From: Solirubrobacterales bacterium
GTDB taxonomy: Bacteria > Actinomycetota > Thermoleophilia > Solirubrobacterales > Solirubrobacteraceae
NCBI GenBank assembly: GCA_019244395.1
Contig: JAFASQ010000334.1
Location: 1-35,137 of the forward strand
Length of the DNA: 35,137 nt
Direction: 5' to 3'
The notes below the pieces were generated by a model that saw only the letters and a program-made list of their open reading frames with translations, was not told the origin of the DNA and ran no database searches. A program made the position numbers and the translations under genes. Shown one piece after another: positions 1 to 9,036 of this stretch (its first letter is position 1; each line of letters starts with the position of its first letter).

Positions 1-23
1 TCGGCAATGAACGGTGCAGACAC
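1..23 (-). CDS. third tail-collar protein, N-terminus only (cut by window edge)
   Basis: Only the first seven codons and part of the eighth lie in the window. They read M-S-A-P-F-I-A from a GTG start and match the first residues of the two complete collar proteins upstream (MADPFVGE and MATPFLSE). A Shine-Dalgarno site sits 5 nt before the GTG, and the gene begins 12 nt after the previous stop codon, the same layout as the other two. I infer a third tandem paralogue continuing beyond the left edge. The length seen is short, so the call rests on start signal, spacing and the N-terminal match together. Confidence 0.7.
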
Positions 24-28
24 CCGAT

Positions 29-35
29 CTCCTTT
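29..35 (-). promoter_or_regulatory. Shine-Dalgarno site of the truncated third collar gene
   Basis: AAAGGAG on the minus strand, 5 nt before the GTG at 23. It lies directly after the stop codon of the preceding collar gene and is the main support for calling a third gene at the edge. Confidence 0.7.
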
Positions 36-542
36 CTAGTTCTGCGACGGGTAGATCCCGAACAGCGAGATGATGAAGCTGACGCACAGGTACGGCTGCA
101 GGTTGTTGTGGGGTTGGCTTCCGCCAGGCGCGGGGCTCACGCTGCCGGACGCCAGGGCGACGCTCGCGACGCCTTCGAGGTAAGCGCTGCCGGCGACAAC
201 CGTGGCCAGAGCGTTCCCGGGCGGATTGGTCTGATTGCCGGGATTCCTCGATGCCTGAAGCGTGTGCGAGTGCTGCGGCATTTGGTTCACTGTCAGGGTC
301 ACCGTCTCCGCGCCCCCCGGCTGCCCCATGACGAAGTTCGCGCCCTGGTGGACCGGCACGCGCCCCTGCAGGTTGGGCAGCGCGAATGTGCTTTGTCCGT
401 CGCCGCCGTAGGTGGTTCCGACCAGGTTGAACAGCACCTCGTACTCGGAAATCGGCAGCAGCTGCCCATTGCAGAAGGCCCATCCCTGCGGGGCGAAGTT
501 GCCCCCGAACATCCTGATCTCGCCGACGAACGGATCTGCCAT
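36..542 (-). CDS. tail-collar domain protein (MdpB / microcystin-dependent protein family)
   Basis: A 168-residue protein that is one phage tail-collar domain over its whole length. Visible family hallmarks are F-x-P-x-GWAFCNGQLLPI near residues 16-31, LVGTTYGGDG near 40-49, FALPNLQGRVP near 53-63 and a C-terminal PHNNLQPYL followed by a short hydrophobic strand. There is no signal peptide or membrane segment. It is the second of at least three tandem collar genes. Its Shine-Dalgarno site (TAGGAG) overlaps the stop codon of the preceding gene and lies 6 nt before the ATG, which points to translational coupling. In phages the domain helps form tail-fibre tips. In free bacterial operons like this one the role is not established, and an adhesin-like or receptor-binding tip is the usual guess. 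Confidence 0.93.
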   Translation of the reverse strand: MADPFVGEIRMFGGNFAPQGWAFCNGQLLPISEYEVLFNLVGTTYGGDGQSTFALPNLQGRVPVHQGANFVMGQPGGAETVTLTVNQMPQHSHTLQASRNPGNQTNPPGNALATVVAGSAYLEGVASVALASGSVSPAPGGSQPHNNLQPYLCVSFIISLFGIYPSQN

Positions 543-551
543 CGTGCGCTC

Positions 552-1049
552 CTAGTTCTGAGTAGGGAAGACGCCCTGCAAGGCGATGCAGAACGACAGG
601 ACCAGGTACGGCTGCATGTTCTCGTGGGGCGCGCTGGCGCCGGCGTTGCCGATCGTGCTCGGATGGAGCGTCGTGGGGTTGGCGAGCGGCGCGTAGAGGT
701 TGTTGGCAGCGCCGAGATAGTTCCCGCCAGGAATCGGCGAGTCCCCGGCCGTAATCGTGCCGAGGACGCTGTGCGTGTGGATGGGCTCTTCACCCAGGAC
801 CAGCGTGTGCGTCTGCTCACCCCCGGGCTGACCCTGTGCGTAGCCGCCGCCGCGATGCAGTGGGACGCGTCCCTGGAGGTTCGGCAGCGCGAAGTTCGTC
901 CGTCCGTCACCGCCGTAGGTCGTCCCCAGGAGTGAGAACAGGGCCTGGTTCTGGTTGATGGGGAGCACTTGCCCGTTGCAGAGCGCCCATCCCTTGGGGG
1001 GGAAGTTGAACGCCATGATCCTCATCTCCGAGAGAAACGGTGTGGCCAC
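552..1049 (-). CDS. tail-collar domain protein (MdpB family), first of the tandem set
   Basis: A 165-residue paralogue of the next gene, with the same order of motifs: FPPKGWALCNGQVLPI, LLGTTYGGDG, FALPNLQGRVPLHRG, then PHENMQPYLVLSFCIALQG near the end. The variable middle part (about residues 75-140) differs most between the two copies, as expected of a tip region that diversifies. The start is the GTG at 1049, chosen because AAAAGGAG lies 5 nt upstream. It starts 18 nt after the stop of the giant secreted protein gene, so the two are very probably cotranscribed. No signal peptide is present, unlike the giant upstream partner. Confidence 0.93.
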   Translation of the reverse strand: MATPFLSEMRIMAFNFPPKGWALCNGQVLPINQNQALFSLLGTTYGGDGRTNFALPNLQGRVPLHRGGGYAQGQPGGEQTHTLVLGEEPIHTHSVLGTITAGDSPIPGGNYLGAANNLYAPLANPTTLHPSTIGNAGASAPHENMQPYLVLSFCIALQGVFPTQN

Positions 1050-1067
1050 GCAAGCTCCTTTTCGTTG

Positions 1068-4000
1068 TCAGGACGGGGTCGGGCAGCCCGTTCCGCCGGT
1101 GAACCCGGGGCCGGTGTTGTTGGTGGTGGCGAGAACGTTGGGCGTGCCGCCGCTGGTGTTGTTGCCTGCCACGAAGTTTTGGACCGCGTTGGTGTCGTAC
1201 TGACCGCCGGTGTACCCGGGGAGCTTGTACGTGACCAAGCCGGCCTGGTCAAGCTCGACGTCCGGGCTTCCCAGGCTCGGCTGACCCGCACCGGCAAGCG
1301 TGTTGCCGGTGATGGCGGCGCATAGCGTGCCGTTGTCGGTGCTGAGCGCGCCGCCCTCGCCCAGGATCCCCCAGGCGCCGCCTTGGGTGGCGCTACCGTC
1401 GGGGTCGGCGAGCGTGTTCCCGGTGATCGTCAGGTTCATCGTCGGGTTCCCCTCTCGGTCGATGTAGTAGATCCCGGCGAAGTTGGCGTAGTGATAGAGG
1501 TTGTTGTTGGTGATCGCGAGCGTCTCGGTGACCGAGCCCTCGGCGAAGATGCCAATGTCGTTTCCCTTGGAGCCGGTCACGGTCGGCGTTCCGATCGTGT
1601 TGCCGTGGACGGTGCCCGATAGCGTCCCGGTGCCGCCGTTTGTGTCGATCCCGATGCCGTTGTCGACAGCGTTCTGGATGCTGTTGCCGTCGATCGTGAT
1701 CTTGTTGCTGGCGTTGCCGCCCGGGCTGATCGTGACACCACCGCCGAGGACACCTGTTCCGGTGGTGTTCAGGGTGTTGTTGGAGAACGTGACGGCGTTG
1801 GTGCCGGTGGCGGCGGTGGTGTTGACCGCCCCGGTCGAGAACTGGAAGTGATCGCCGCGGTCGTTGGTGAACGTCGAGCTGGTGATGCTGACGGTCGCGC
1901 TCGCGGTGTCGTTGGCGTCGACGTGGATCCCGTCGTTGCCCCTGGTGACGCTGTTATTGCTGATCGTGCTGCCGGTGACGGTCAGGTTCAGCGTGCCGCT
2001 GGTGTCGCTGATAACTACGTTGTTGTCCGCGGACCCGGTGATCGTGGAGTTGGTGATCGTCACGGTGCCGGTCAGGCCGTTGGGGGAGCCGGTGCCGCCG
2101 CCCGGTGAGAAGTCCAGGCCGTCGTTGTTCTCACCCGACTGGTTCGCCGGGGTGCCGTTCCCCGACACCGTGGAGCCCGCGAGCGTGAGGCCGTTGACCT
2201 GGGAGCCGTTGATTCCGTCGGCCGCGTTGTTCTCGATCACCATGTCGGTGAAGCTCGGCGAGGAGGTCGAGGATAGGCTGATGCCCTCCCCGGCGGAGTT
2301 CTGAATCGTCCCGCCACTCCCGGCCGAGCCCGTGCCCGTGACGGACAGACCTCCCAAGGAGCCTGTGCTGCTAAGCGAGATGCCGGGGTTGGCCCCGTTG
2401 GAGGAGATGCCCTGGAACGTCAAGCCGCTCGCGCCGATCGTCGTGCTTGCGACATTGAGCGCGGTCGCGGTCGTAGTAGTGAGCGTACTGCCAGTGCCGG
2501 TAGCTGTCACGGTGCCGCCACCGGTGGCCGTGAAGGCGCTGTTCGCGCCCGTGCTGACGGTCAGCGTGCCGGTGAACGCGGTCGCCGCCCCGGCGTTGGA
2601 CGTGAGGGTGATGCCGGTGCCCGTGTCGTTGACGCTGGAGCTGATGGTGAGGGTACCGCCGGTGCGGCCGGTGACGTTGACCGAGTGCCCGGCGGTGTTG
2701 GTCTCGGTGCCGGCCACGGTGACGTTCGCGGTGCCTCCGGAGGCCAGGATGGCGTTGCTCGTGGTGCCCGAGAGGGTGCCGCCGTTGAAGGTGAGCGACC
2801 CGGCGGCGCCCGAGACGTCGATCCCGTTCGCGGCGCCGCCGCTGGACGAGGCAGTGCTGATCGTGCCGCTGTAGGTCGTGCCGCCGGCGTTCTTGAACGC
2901 ACCGGCGCCGGTGCCGGTCAGGCTGTTGGTGCCGGTGAAGTTGATCGTGCCGGCGGCGCTGGCGTTGAACGCCGCCCCGCCGGTGCCGGTCGCGGTCAGG
3001 TCGGAGATGGCCCAGGTGCCGCTGGTCCCGTTCAGGGTCAACCCTCCGGCGCCGGACGCGCCGTGCAAGACGTCATCCGCGATCGTCCCCGAGGCGTCGC
3101 CGGTGCCGCCCGCGATCGCGAACGCGCTCGCGCCCGTGCCGGTGATGTCAAACCCCTTGACCGTATCGCCGGAGGCGAGCGTGACGCCGCTGCCCGCGCT
3201 GTTGCCGATCGCCGGCCGGTTGGCCGGGTTGCCGGCGGTGAGCGTCTGGCCACCCACCACCAGTGCGTATTTCTCGCTGAGCAGCGTCTGGTTGTTCTTC
3301 AGAGTGATCCCGGAGTTCTGCCCGGTCGTGGTGCCGTCGCCCTTGAACACGTAGATGAAGTCCCCGGCCGCCGACCCGGTGGCGCTCTCCGCGCTCGCGA
3401 GCGTGTTGAACGGCGAGCCGGAACGGCCGTCGTGCGCGCCGGACGCGTTGTTCTGCACGTACCAGACCATGCCAGACACGTTCAGGGTGACCTGCCCGGT
3501 GGCAGTCTTCCCGAACGAGTCGGTTGCCGTATATGTGAACGTGTCCGTGCCGGTGAAACCCGGCGCAGGGCGATACGTGAACGCGCCCGTGCTGGCGTTC
3601 GTTACGGTCACGGTCCCGCTATGGGTGCTCGTCGCGGCCGCGCTGAAGGTCAGCGAATCCCCGAACGGAATGTCGGGATCGGAGGAATGCGCAGCGAGGT
3701 TTGTCGGGTCGGTCGTCTTCGGTTCGCTCGACGGCGACGGTTGCGTGCCGACCTCGATCAGCGTGTTCCCGACCACATTCGTTGCCACGGTGAAGTTGTT
3801 CGCGGTCGGGGGCGTATCGACCGCCGTCACCGTGACGGTTACCGTCCCGGTCGCGGTGCCGCCGTGCCCGTCGTTGACCTCGTAGGTGAACGTATCCGTG
3901 GTGCTCTGCCCGATCGTGAGACTCGGGGGATGCAGCTGGGCCGCCCGGGTCGGGTCATACGAGAATGTCCCGTCGGCGTTCATCGTGACCGCCGCGCCCT

Positions 4001-7000
4001 TGCTGCTGGTGCCGGTGAATGGCGCCGCCCCGCCGGTCCCATTGAGCCGGTCGACGCTCAGCGTGTCCCCGTCCAGATCGGTGTCGTTCGCCAGCACGCC
4101 GGCCGACCGGGGCGAAACCGTCAGCACCACGTTGTTGTTGACCGCGTAGCTGTCGGGATTGGCCACCGGCGGATGGTTGAGCACGCCGACCACGGTGATC
4201 GTCACCGTCGCCGTCGACGTCCCTCCGTGCCCGTCGCTGGCCCGGTAGGTGAAGGTGTCGGTCGTCGTCTGGCCACGCGGGAGCGCCTGCAACGTCGCCG
4301 AGGCGGTCGGGTCATAGGAGAACGACCCGTCCGCGTTGAGGGTGATGGTCGCGCCCTTGCCGGTCGTCGCGGTGAACGGTGCGGTCCCGCCGGTCCCGTT
4401 GAGCTGGTCGACGCTCAGCACGTCGCTGTCCGGATCCGTGTCGTTGGCCAGCACGCCGCTGGCCGCCCCCTGGGTCAGGACCGCGTTGTTGTTGGCTGTG
4501 TAGGCGTCGGCGTTCGCGACCGGCGGGTGGTTGACCGCGCCCGTCACGGTGATGGTCACCGTCGCCGTCGCCGTGCCCCCATGCCCGTCATTCGCACGAT
4601 ACGTGAAGGTGTCGGTCGTCGTCTGCCCGCGCGGGAGTGCCTGCAACGTCGCCGAGCCGGTCGGGTCATAGCTGAACGACCCGTCCGCGTTGAGGGTGAT
4701 GATCGCGCCCTTGGCGGTGGTGGCCGTGAACGGCGCCGTTCCCCCCACGCCGTCCAGCTGATCGACCGTCAGGGTGTCGCCATCGACGTCGGTGTCGTTG
4801 GCCAGCACCCCACCAGCGGCGTTTTCGACCAGCGCTGCGTTGTTGTTGGTTGCGTAGCTGTCCGCGGTCGCCACCGGTGGATGGTTGAGCGCCCCGGTGA
4901 CCGTGATCGTGACCGTCGCCGTTGCCGTCCCGCCGTGCGCGTCGTTAGCCCGGTAGGTGAACGTGTCGGTCGTCGTCTGCCCCCGCGGGATCGCCTGCAG
5001 GGTCGCCGAGCCGGTCGGGTCATAGGAGAACGTCCCGTCCGCGTTAAGCGTCACCACCGCGCCCTTAGCGCTGGTACCGCTGAACGGCGCCGCCCCGCCG
5101 GTCCCATTGAGCTGATCGACGCTCAGCGTGTCGCCATCGACGTCGGTGTCGTTGGCCAGCACGCCCGCCGACCGGGGCGAAACGGTCAGCACCGCGTTGT
5201 TGTTCACGGCGTAGCTGTCGGGGTTGGCCACCGGGGGATGGTTGACGGTCCCGACCACGGTGATCGTCACCGTCGCCGTCGCCGTCCCACCGTGGCTGTC
5301 GTTGGCCCGGTAGGTGAACGTGTCGGTCGTCGTCTGCCCCCGCGGGAGCGCCGCGAGCGTGGCCGAGCCCGTCGGGTCGTAAGAGAACGAACCGTCGGCG
5401 TTGAGCGTTACCGTGGCGCCCTTGGCGCTCGTGCCAGTCAGCGGCGGCGTGCCACCGGCCCCGCCCAGCTGATCGACGGCGAGCGCGTCCCCGTCCGGGT
5501 CGGTGTCGTTGGCCAGCACGCCGCTGCCCGCGCCCTGAGTCAGGACCGCGTTGTTGTTCGCCGTATAGCTGTCCGGGTTCGCCACCGGCGGGTGGTTGAG
5601 CGCCCCGGTCACGGTGATGGTCACGGTCGCTGTCGCCGTGCCGCCGTGCCCGTCGTTGGCCCGGTAGGTGAAGGTGTCGGTGGTGGTCTGTCCGCGCGGG
5701 AGCGCCTGCAGCGTGGCCGAGCCGGTCGGGTCATAGGAGAACGATCCGTCGGCGTTGAGCGTCACCGCCGCGCCCTTGGAGCTGGTGCCGGTGAACGGCG
5801 GCGTGCCGCCCGTCCCGTTGAGCTGATCGACGCTCAACACGTCGCCGTCCGAGTCGGTGTCGTTGGCCAGCACCCCGCTGCCCGCGCCCTGAGTCAGGAC
5901 CGCGTTGTTGTTCGCCGCGTAGCTATCGGGGTTCGCCACCGGTGGGTGGTTGACCGCGCCCGTCACGGTGATCGTCACGGTCGCTGTCGCCGTGCCCCCA
6001 TGCCCGTCATTCGCACGATACGTGAAGGTGTCCGTCGTCGTCTGCCCGCGCGGGAGCGCCTGCAACGTCGCCGAGCCGCTCGGGTCATACGAGAACGAGC
6101 CGTCGGCGTTCAAAGTCACCGCTGCGCCCTTGGAGCTGGTGCCGATGAACGGCGGCGCGCCGCCGGTCCCGTTTAGCTGATCGACGCTCAGCGTGTCCCC
6201 GTCCAAATCGGTGTCGTTGGCCAGCACCCCGCCGCCTGCGTTCTGGTTCAGGGGCGTGTTGTTGGCGGCTGTGTAGGCGTCGGCCTGCGCCACCGGCGGA
6301 TGATTGACCGCCCCGGTCACGGTGATGGTCACGGTCGCGGTTGCCGTGCCGCCGTGCCCGTCGTTGGCCCGGTAGGTAAAGGTGTCGGTCGTCGTCTGCC
6401 CCCGCGGGATCGCCTGCAGGGCCGCCGACCCAGACGGGTCATAGGAGAACGACCCGTCCGCGCGGAGCGTCACCGCCGCGCCCTTTGCGCTCGTACCCGT
6501 GAACGGCGGCGTGCCGCCGGTCCCGTTGAGCTGATCGACGCTCAGCGTGTCGGTGTCCAAATCGGTGTCGTTGGCCAGCACCCCGCTGCCCGCGTTCTCG
6601 TTCAGGACCGCGTTGTTGTCCGCTGTGTAGCTGTCCGGATTCGCCACCGGCGGGTGATTGGCGCCCGTCACGGTGATCGTCACGGTCGCGGTCGCGAACC
6701 CGCCGCGGCGGTCGGTGGCGCGATAGGTGAACGTGTCGGTGACCGACTGGCCGTGCGACAGGCCTTGCAGCGCCGCCGCTCCCGCGGGGTCGTAGGTGAA
6801 CGACCCGTCCTCGCCCAGCTTCACCGCCGCGCCCTTGGTGCTGGTGCCCTGCAGCGGCGGTGCTAGGCCGGTGCCGTTGAGCTGGTCGACCCGCAGCGCA
6901 TTGCCGGCGCTGTCAGAGTCGTTGGCCAATACGCCGTTCGCCGCGGAGACCGACAGCGGCCCGGGGAACGCCACCGTGTAGCTGTCCGGGCGGGCCGTGA

Positions 7001-8393
7001 CCACCGGTGGTACTGGCCCGCCGCCACCGCTCGGGGGTCCCGCGGTAAACCCGTGGAAGTGGACGCTGGGCGCCGAACCCAGGCCCGAGCGCGCCACGAA
7101 GTCGACCGGCGCGCCGAGCGCGAACGCCCGCGCCACGATGTAGGCGAGCACCGAAGGCAGCTTCCCCGCATCATCGAGGGCTTGCAGCTGCGCGACCTCC
7201 GCGGGAGTGTCGATCACCCGGTCAAGCCCGTAGACGAGCCGATCGGTCAGCTGCAGGATGTGCAGCGGGTTGGTGTCGTTCGCGACCAGCCGACCGCCGA
7301 CCCGCGCCTCGGGCAGATACGTAAAGCTGCCGCCGCCCGGCGCCAACGGGGCAGCGACCAAGAGCACGTTCCCGATCCCCTCAAGCGCCTCGAACGCCGC
7401 CGCGTAGGGCGCATCCAGCACCAGCTCGAAATCGACCCCCGGATTGGCGGCGGCCAGACCGCGCAGCGCCGCCGCGCTCACGTCCTGGTGCATCGGATCA
7501 GAGACGTTGATCCCCATCCCGACGTTGACCGCGCCGGCGCCCGGATAGCCTCCGCCGGCCATGAACAGCATCACGTCCCGACAGCCGTGCGATGAGATCA
7601 GGCTGGCGACGAACGCGCTCGGCGATACTCCGCTGCTCCGCGAGTAGATAAACGACTGAAAACCGGTTGCGAAATTTGCCAGCTGCGAGAACCGAAACGC
7701 CAGCGCCGCGCGCGACTGCGTGATCTGCGCAAACGCGTAATAGCCACCCGCCACGGTGTCGCTGAAGCGCACCACGCAGGCATGCTCGGACGCGAGCAGC
7801 GCCGCCACCTGCGCGCCCCCGGCGGGGTCAAGCGCCGCCCCAACCAGCCGCACCCCAGGCGCGGACATACGCGATGACAACTGGCTGGCGAGCGCCGCGG
7901 CGCCCGCATAAGGCCGATAGAACACCCGGTAGCGCGAGCTCAGATACGCCGTCTGCGACGCCAAAAACACCGGTAGCCGGCCGTCCAGCGTCGGTGGCCA
8001 CGACAGCCTTCCAGTGACCGTCAGCCGCCCGCTGGCGACATCGACGAGCACCACCCGACCCGCATGTGCGTACTCCCGAAACGGCGCCAGGTCCTCATAG
8101 AAGAACCACGCCCGACCCTTCGTCCTTGCGACCACGCGCGTGGAGGAGCGGCCCGCCCGACCGCCCGGCGCCGGCCCCGCCGGCCCGCCATCACGAACAA
8201 CCGTCCCGGCGGGCACCGCGCCTCGCAAACCGAACACGATCTCCGCGCCAGAGCGGCTGTGGACGCGGAGCGCGCTCAACGTCGACTGAATCGCCTCGGC
8301 ACGGCCCACCTGGTGCCCGGTCCGCGCAGCGGATGCGCTCGCCAGCACGGCCAACGCGCCCACTACGAGCGCCAGCCACCGCCAACGCCTCAC
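1068..8393 (-). CDS. giant secreted protein: N-terminal unknown domain, nine cadherin/VCBS-like repeats, beta-helix
   Basis: A 2441-residue protein. Residues 1-22 form a clear signal peptide (arginine-rich start, hydrophobic core, ASA-SAA cleavage region). Residues ~45-450 are an alanine-rich domain I do not recognise. Residues ~465-1520 are nine repeats of about 117 residues, each with D-S/A-Y, N-NN-A-VL, GVLANDTD, VDQLNGTGG, GTSxKGAxVTL-ADGSFSYDP and TTDTFTYRANDGHGGTATATVTITV. This is the cadherin-like / bacterial Ig type common in adhesins. A divergent tenth domain spans ~1525-1640. Residues ~1641-2441 are a right-handed beta-helix-like tract rich in G, T, N and S, opening with WYVQNNASGAHDGRSGSPFNTL. 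No LPXTG sorting signal or membrane anchor is visible at the C-terminus. The start is GTG with a weak ribosome site. A secreted adhesin or matrix protein is the likely role, but the function is inferred. Confidence 0.93.
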   Translation of the reverse strand: MRRWRWLALVVGALAVLASASAARTGHQVGRAEAIQSTLSALRVHSRSGAEIVFGLRGAVPAGTVVRDGGPAGPAPGGRAGRSSTRVVARTKGRAWFFYEDLAPFREYAHAGRVVLVDVASGRLTVTGRLSWPPTLDGRLPVFLASQTAYLSSRYRVFYRPYAGAAALASQLSSRMSAPGVRLVGAALDPAGGAQVAALLASEHACVVRFSDTVAGGYYAFAQITQSRAALAFRFSQLANFATGFQSFIYSRSSGVSPSAFVASLISSHGCRDVMLFMAGGGYPGAGAVNVGMGINVSDPMHQDVSAAALRGLAAANPGVDFELVLDAPYAAAFEALEGIGNVLLVAAPLAPGGGSFTYLPEARVGGRLVANDTNPLHILQLTDRLVYGLDRVIDTPAEVAQLQALDDAGKLPSVLAYIVARAFALGAPVDFVARSGLGSAPSVHFHGFTAGPPSGGGGPVPPVVTARPDSYTVAFPGPLSVSAANGVLANDSDSAGNALRVDQLNGTGLAPPLQGTSTKGAAVKLGEDGSFTYDPAGAAALQGLSHGQSVTDTFTYRATDRRGGFATATVTITVTGANHPPVANPDSYTADNNAVLNENAGSGVLANDTDLDTDTLSVDQLNGTGGTPPFTGTSAKGAAVTLRADGSFSYDPSGSAALQAIPRGQTTTDTFTYRANDGHGGTATATVTITVTGAVNHPPVAQADAYTAANNTPLNQNAGGGVLANDTDLDGDTLSVDQLNGTGGAPPFIGTSSKGAAVTLNADGSFSYDPSGSATLQALPRGQTTTDTFTYRANDGHGGTATATVTITVTGAVNHPPVANPDSYAANNNAVLTQGAGSGVLANDTDSDGDVLSVDQLNGTGGTPPFTGTSSKGAAVTLNADGSFSYDPTGSATLQALPRGQTTTDTFTYRANDGHGGTATATVTITVTGALNHPPVANPDSYTANNNAVLTQGAGSGVLANDTDPDGDALAVDQLGGAGGTPPLTGTSAKGATVTLNADGSFSYDPTGSATLAALPRGQTTTDTFTYRANDSHGGTATATVTITVVGTVNHPPVANPDSYAVNNNAVLTVSPRSAGVLANDTDVDGDTLSVDQLNGTGGAAPFSGTSAKGAVVTLNADGTFSYDPTGSATLQAIPRGQTTTDTFTYRANDAHGGTATATVTITVTGALNHPPVATADSYATNNNAALVENAAGGVLANDTDVDGDTLTVDQLDGVGGTAPFTATTAKGAIITLNADGSFSYDPTGSATLQALPRGQTTTDTFTYRANDGHGGTATATVTITVTGAVNHPPVANADAYTANNNAVLTQGAASGVLANDTDPDSDVLSVDQLNGTGGTAPFTATTGKGATITLNADGSFSYDPTASATLQALPRGQTTTDTFTYRASDGHGGTSTATVTITVVGVLNHPPVANPDSYAVNNNVVLTVSPRSAGVLANDTDLDGDTLSVDRLNGTGGAAPFTGTSSKGAAVTMNADGTFSYDPTRAAQLHPPSLTIGQSTTDTFTYEVNDGHGGTATGTVTVTVTAVDTPPTANNFTVATNVVGNTLIEVGTQPSPSSEPKTTDPTNLAAHSSDPDIPFGDSLTFSAAATSTHSGTVTVTNASTGAFTYRPAPGFTGTDTFTYTATDSFGKTATGQVTLNVSGMVWYVQNNASGAHDGRSGSPFNTLASAESATGSAAGDFIYVFKGDGTTTGQNSGITLKNNQTLLSEKYALVVGGQTLTAGNPANRPAIGNSAGSGVTLASGDTVKGFDITGTGASAFAIAGGTGDASGTIADDVLHGASGAGGLTLNGTSGTWAISDLTATGTGGAAFNASAAGTINFTGTNSLTGTGAGAFKNAGGTTYSGTISTASSSGGAANGIDVSGAAGSLTFNGGTLSGTTSNAILASGGTANVTVAGTETNTAGHSVNVTGRTGGTLTISSSVNDTGTGITLTSNAGAATAFTGTLTVSTGANSAFTATGGGTVTATGTGSTLTTTTATALNVASTTIGASGLTFQGISSNGANPGISLSSTGSLGGLSVTGTGSAGSGGTIQNSAGEGISLSSTSSPSFTDMVIENNAADGINGSQVNGLTLAGSTVSGNGTPANQSGENNDGLDFSPGGGTGSPNGLTGTVTITNSTITGSADNNVVISDTSGTLNLTVTGSTISNNSVTRGNDGIHVDANDTASATVSITSSTFTNDRGDHFQFSTGAVNTTAATGTNAVTFSNNTLNTTGTGVLGGGVTISPGGNASNKITIDGNSIQNAVDNGIGIDTNGGTGTLSGTVHGNTIGTPTVTGSKGNDIGIFAEGSVTETLAITNNNLYHYANFAGIYYIDREGNPTMNLTITGNTLADPDGSATQGGAWGILGEGGALSTDNGTLCAAITGNTLAGAGQPSLGSPDVELDQAGLVTYKLPGYTGGQYDTNAVQNFVAGNNTSGGTPNVLATTNNTGPGFTGGTGCPTPS
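3870..6990 (-). repeat. nine tandem ~350-bp coding repeats (cadherin-like domains)
   Basis: The DNA inside the giant gene repeats with a period of about 350 bp. The block gtgtcgttggccagcac (or a one-base variant) recurs near 4086, 4438, 4790, 5145, 5505, 5859, 6209, 6566 and 6921. The central copies are closer to each other in DNA than the outer ones. The copy nearest the N-terminus (about 6650-6990) is the most diverged. The pattern is that of unequal crossing-over among domain repeats and not of a CRISPR array. Confidence 0.85.
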
Positions 8394-8676
8394 ACCAACC
8401 CGATAAACGTGACTAAAGACGATGAACCCCTCAAACCCGCAGAGCCTGCGGCCCCACCCAGGCTCATAGAGGTGAGCATCCTCTCACACCCCGGCCTGGA
8501 CCACAAGCCGTCCAGATATTCCGCCGGAGTTGCGATGTCGCGCATACGGATCAATCAAAATTGTGAACTTCTCGGAGAATTAACGACGTTTCGCGTGTAG
8601 TTGGACGGCGGTCGTGGTGGCTCACGACCGATTACCACTGGCTGTCATCCAGCGCCGGGATTGCGTACCCAAGTTG
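8394..8676. other. upstream region of the giant secreted protein gene, no gene seen
   Basis: The first ~110 bp are G/C rich. The stretch 8510-8600 is noticeably A/T rich, with TCAATCAAAATTGTGAA in the middle, and is the most likely place for the promoter of the minus-strand operon. I could not fix a convincing -35/-10 pair. Confidence 0.35.
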
Positions 8677-9003
8677 CTACAGATGGTCTACCAGCCAGGG
8701 CCGGCCGAGCATGTCGATCGGCGTTTGTCGGCCGATCGCGTGCAGCCATGCCAGGAGCTTGGCCGAGCACATCGGACGGGCCACGAAGTCGCCCTGCGCC
8801 CCGGTCACATGCGCAGTCTGGGAGACGCTCCGAGGCAGCCAAGGTCTCGACGCCCTCGGCGATGACGCGGAGCCCCAGCCGGTGGCCGAGCTCGACGGTG
8901 GAGCGGACGGTCGCCGCGTCGTGCGGATCGTCGGCCATGCCTAAGACGAACGACCGGTCGAGCTTGAGCTAGTCGACCGTTAGCTGCTTGGCACTCGCCG
9001 ATG
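8677..9003 (-). pseudogene. decayed C-terminal fragment of an EAL (c-di-GMP phosphodiesterase) domain
   Basis: Minus-strand translation gives, in order, K-Q-L-T-V-D-stop-L-K-L-D-R-S-F-V, then VELGHRLGLRVIAEGVET, then, after a one-base frame change near 8795-8805, A-Q-G-D-F-V-A-R-P-M and a closing P-I-D-M-L-G-R-P. These are the last third of an EAL domain, including the conserved IAEGVE strand. There is an in-frame TAG where the family has an acidic residue (VDELKLDRSF), about position 8970, and a frameshift. The N-terminal two thirds with the EAL motif itself are missing. The upper boundary is approximate because the MarR gene follows at once. It cannot make an active enzyme. Confidence 0.75.
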
Positions 9004-9036
9004 CTCGGGCGACGTGAGCCGCGGGCGCCGTTGCGG

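Noticed and set aside
2685-6176. A 1163-codon plus-strand open frame opposite the cadherin repeats
   Set aside because: It is an arginine/valine/glycine-rich shadow of the repeat gene: the repeats copy the same stop-free antisense frame. It has no ribosome site, domain or independent codon bias.
3870-6990. Regular direct repeats that might suggest a CRISPR or satellite array
   Set aside because: The units are ~350 bp, wholly coding and in frame, and translate to cadherin-like domains. There are no short repeats with unique spacers.
1-8393. Reading the collar proteins as evidence of a prophage
   Set aside because: No integrase, terminase, portal, head, sheath or lysis gene is present. The operon partner is a secreted adhesin-like giant, and collar proteins are common outside phages.
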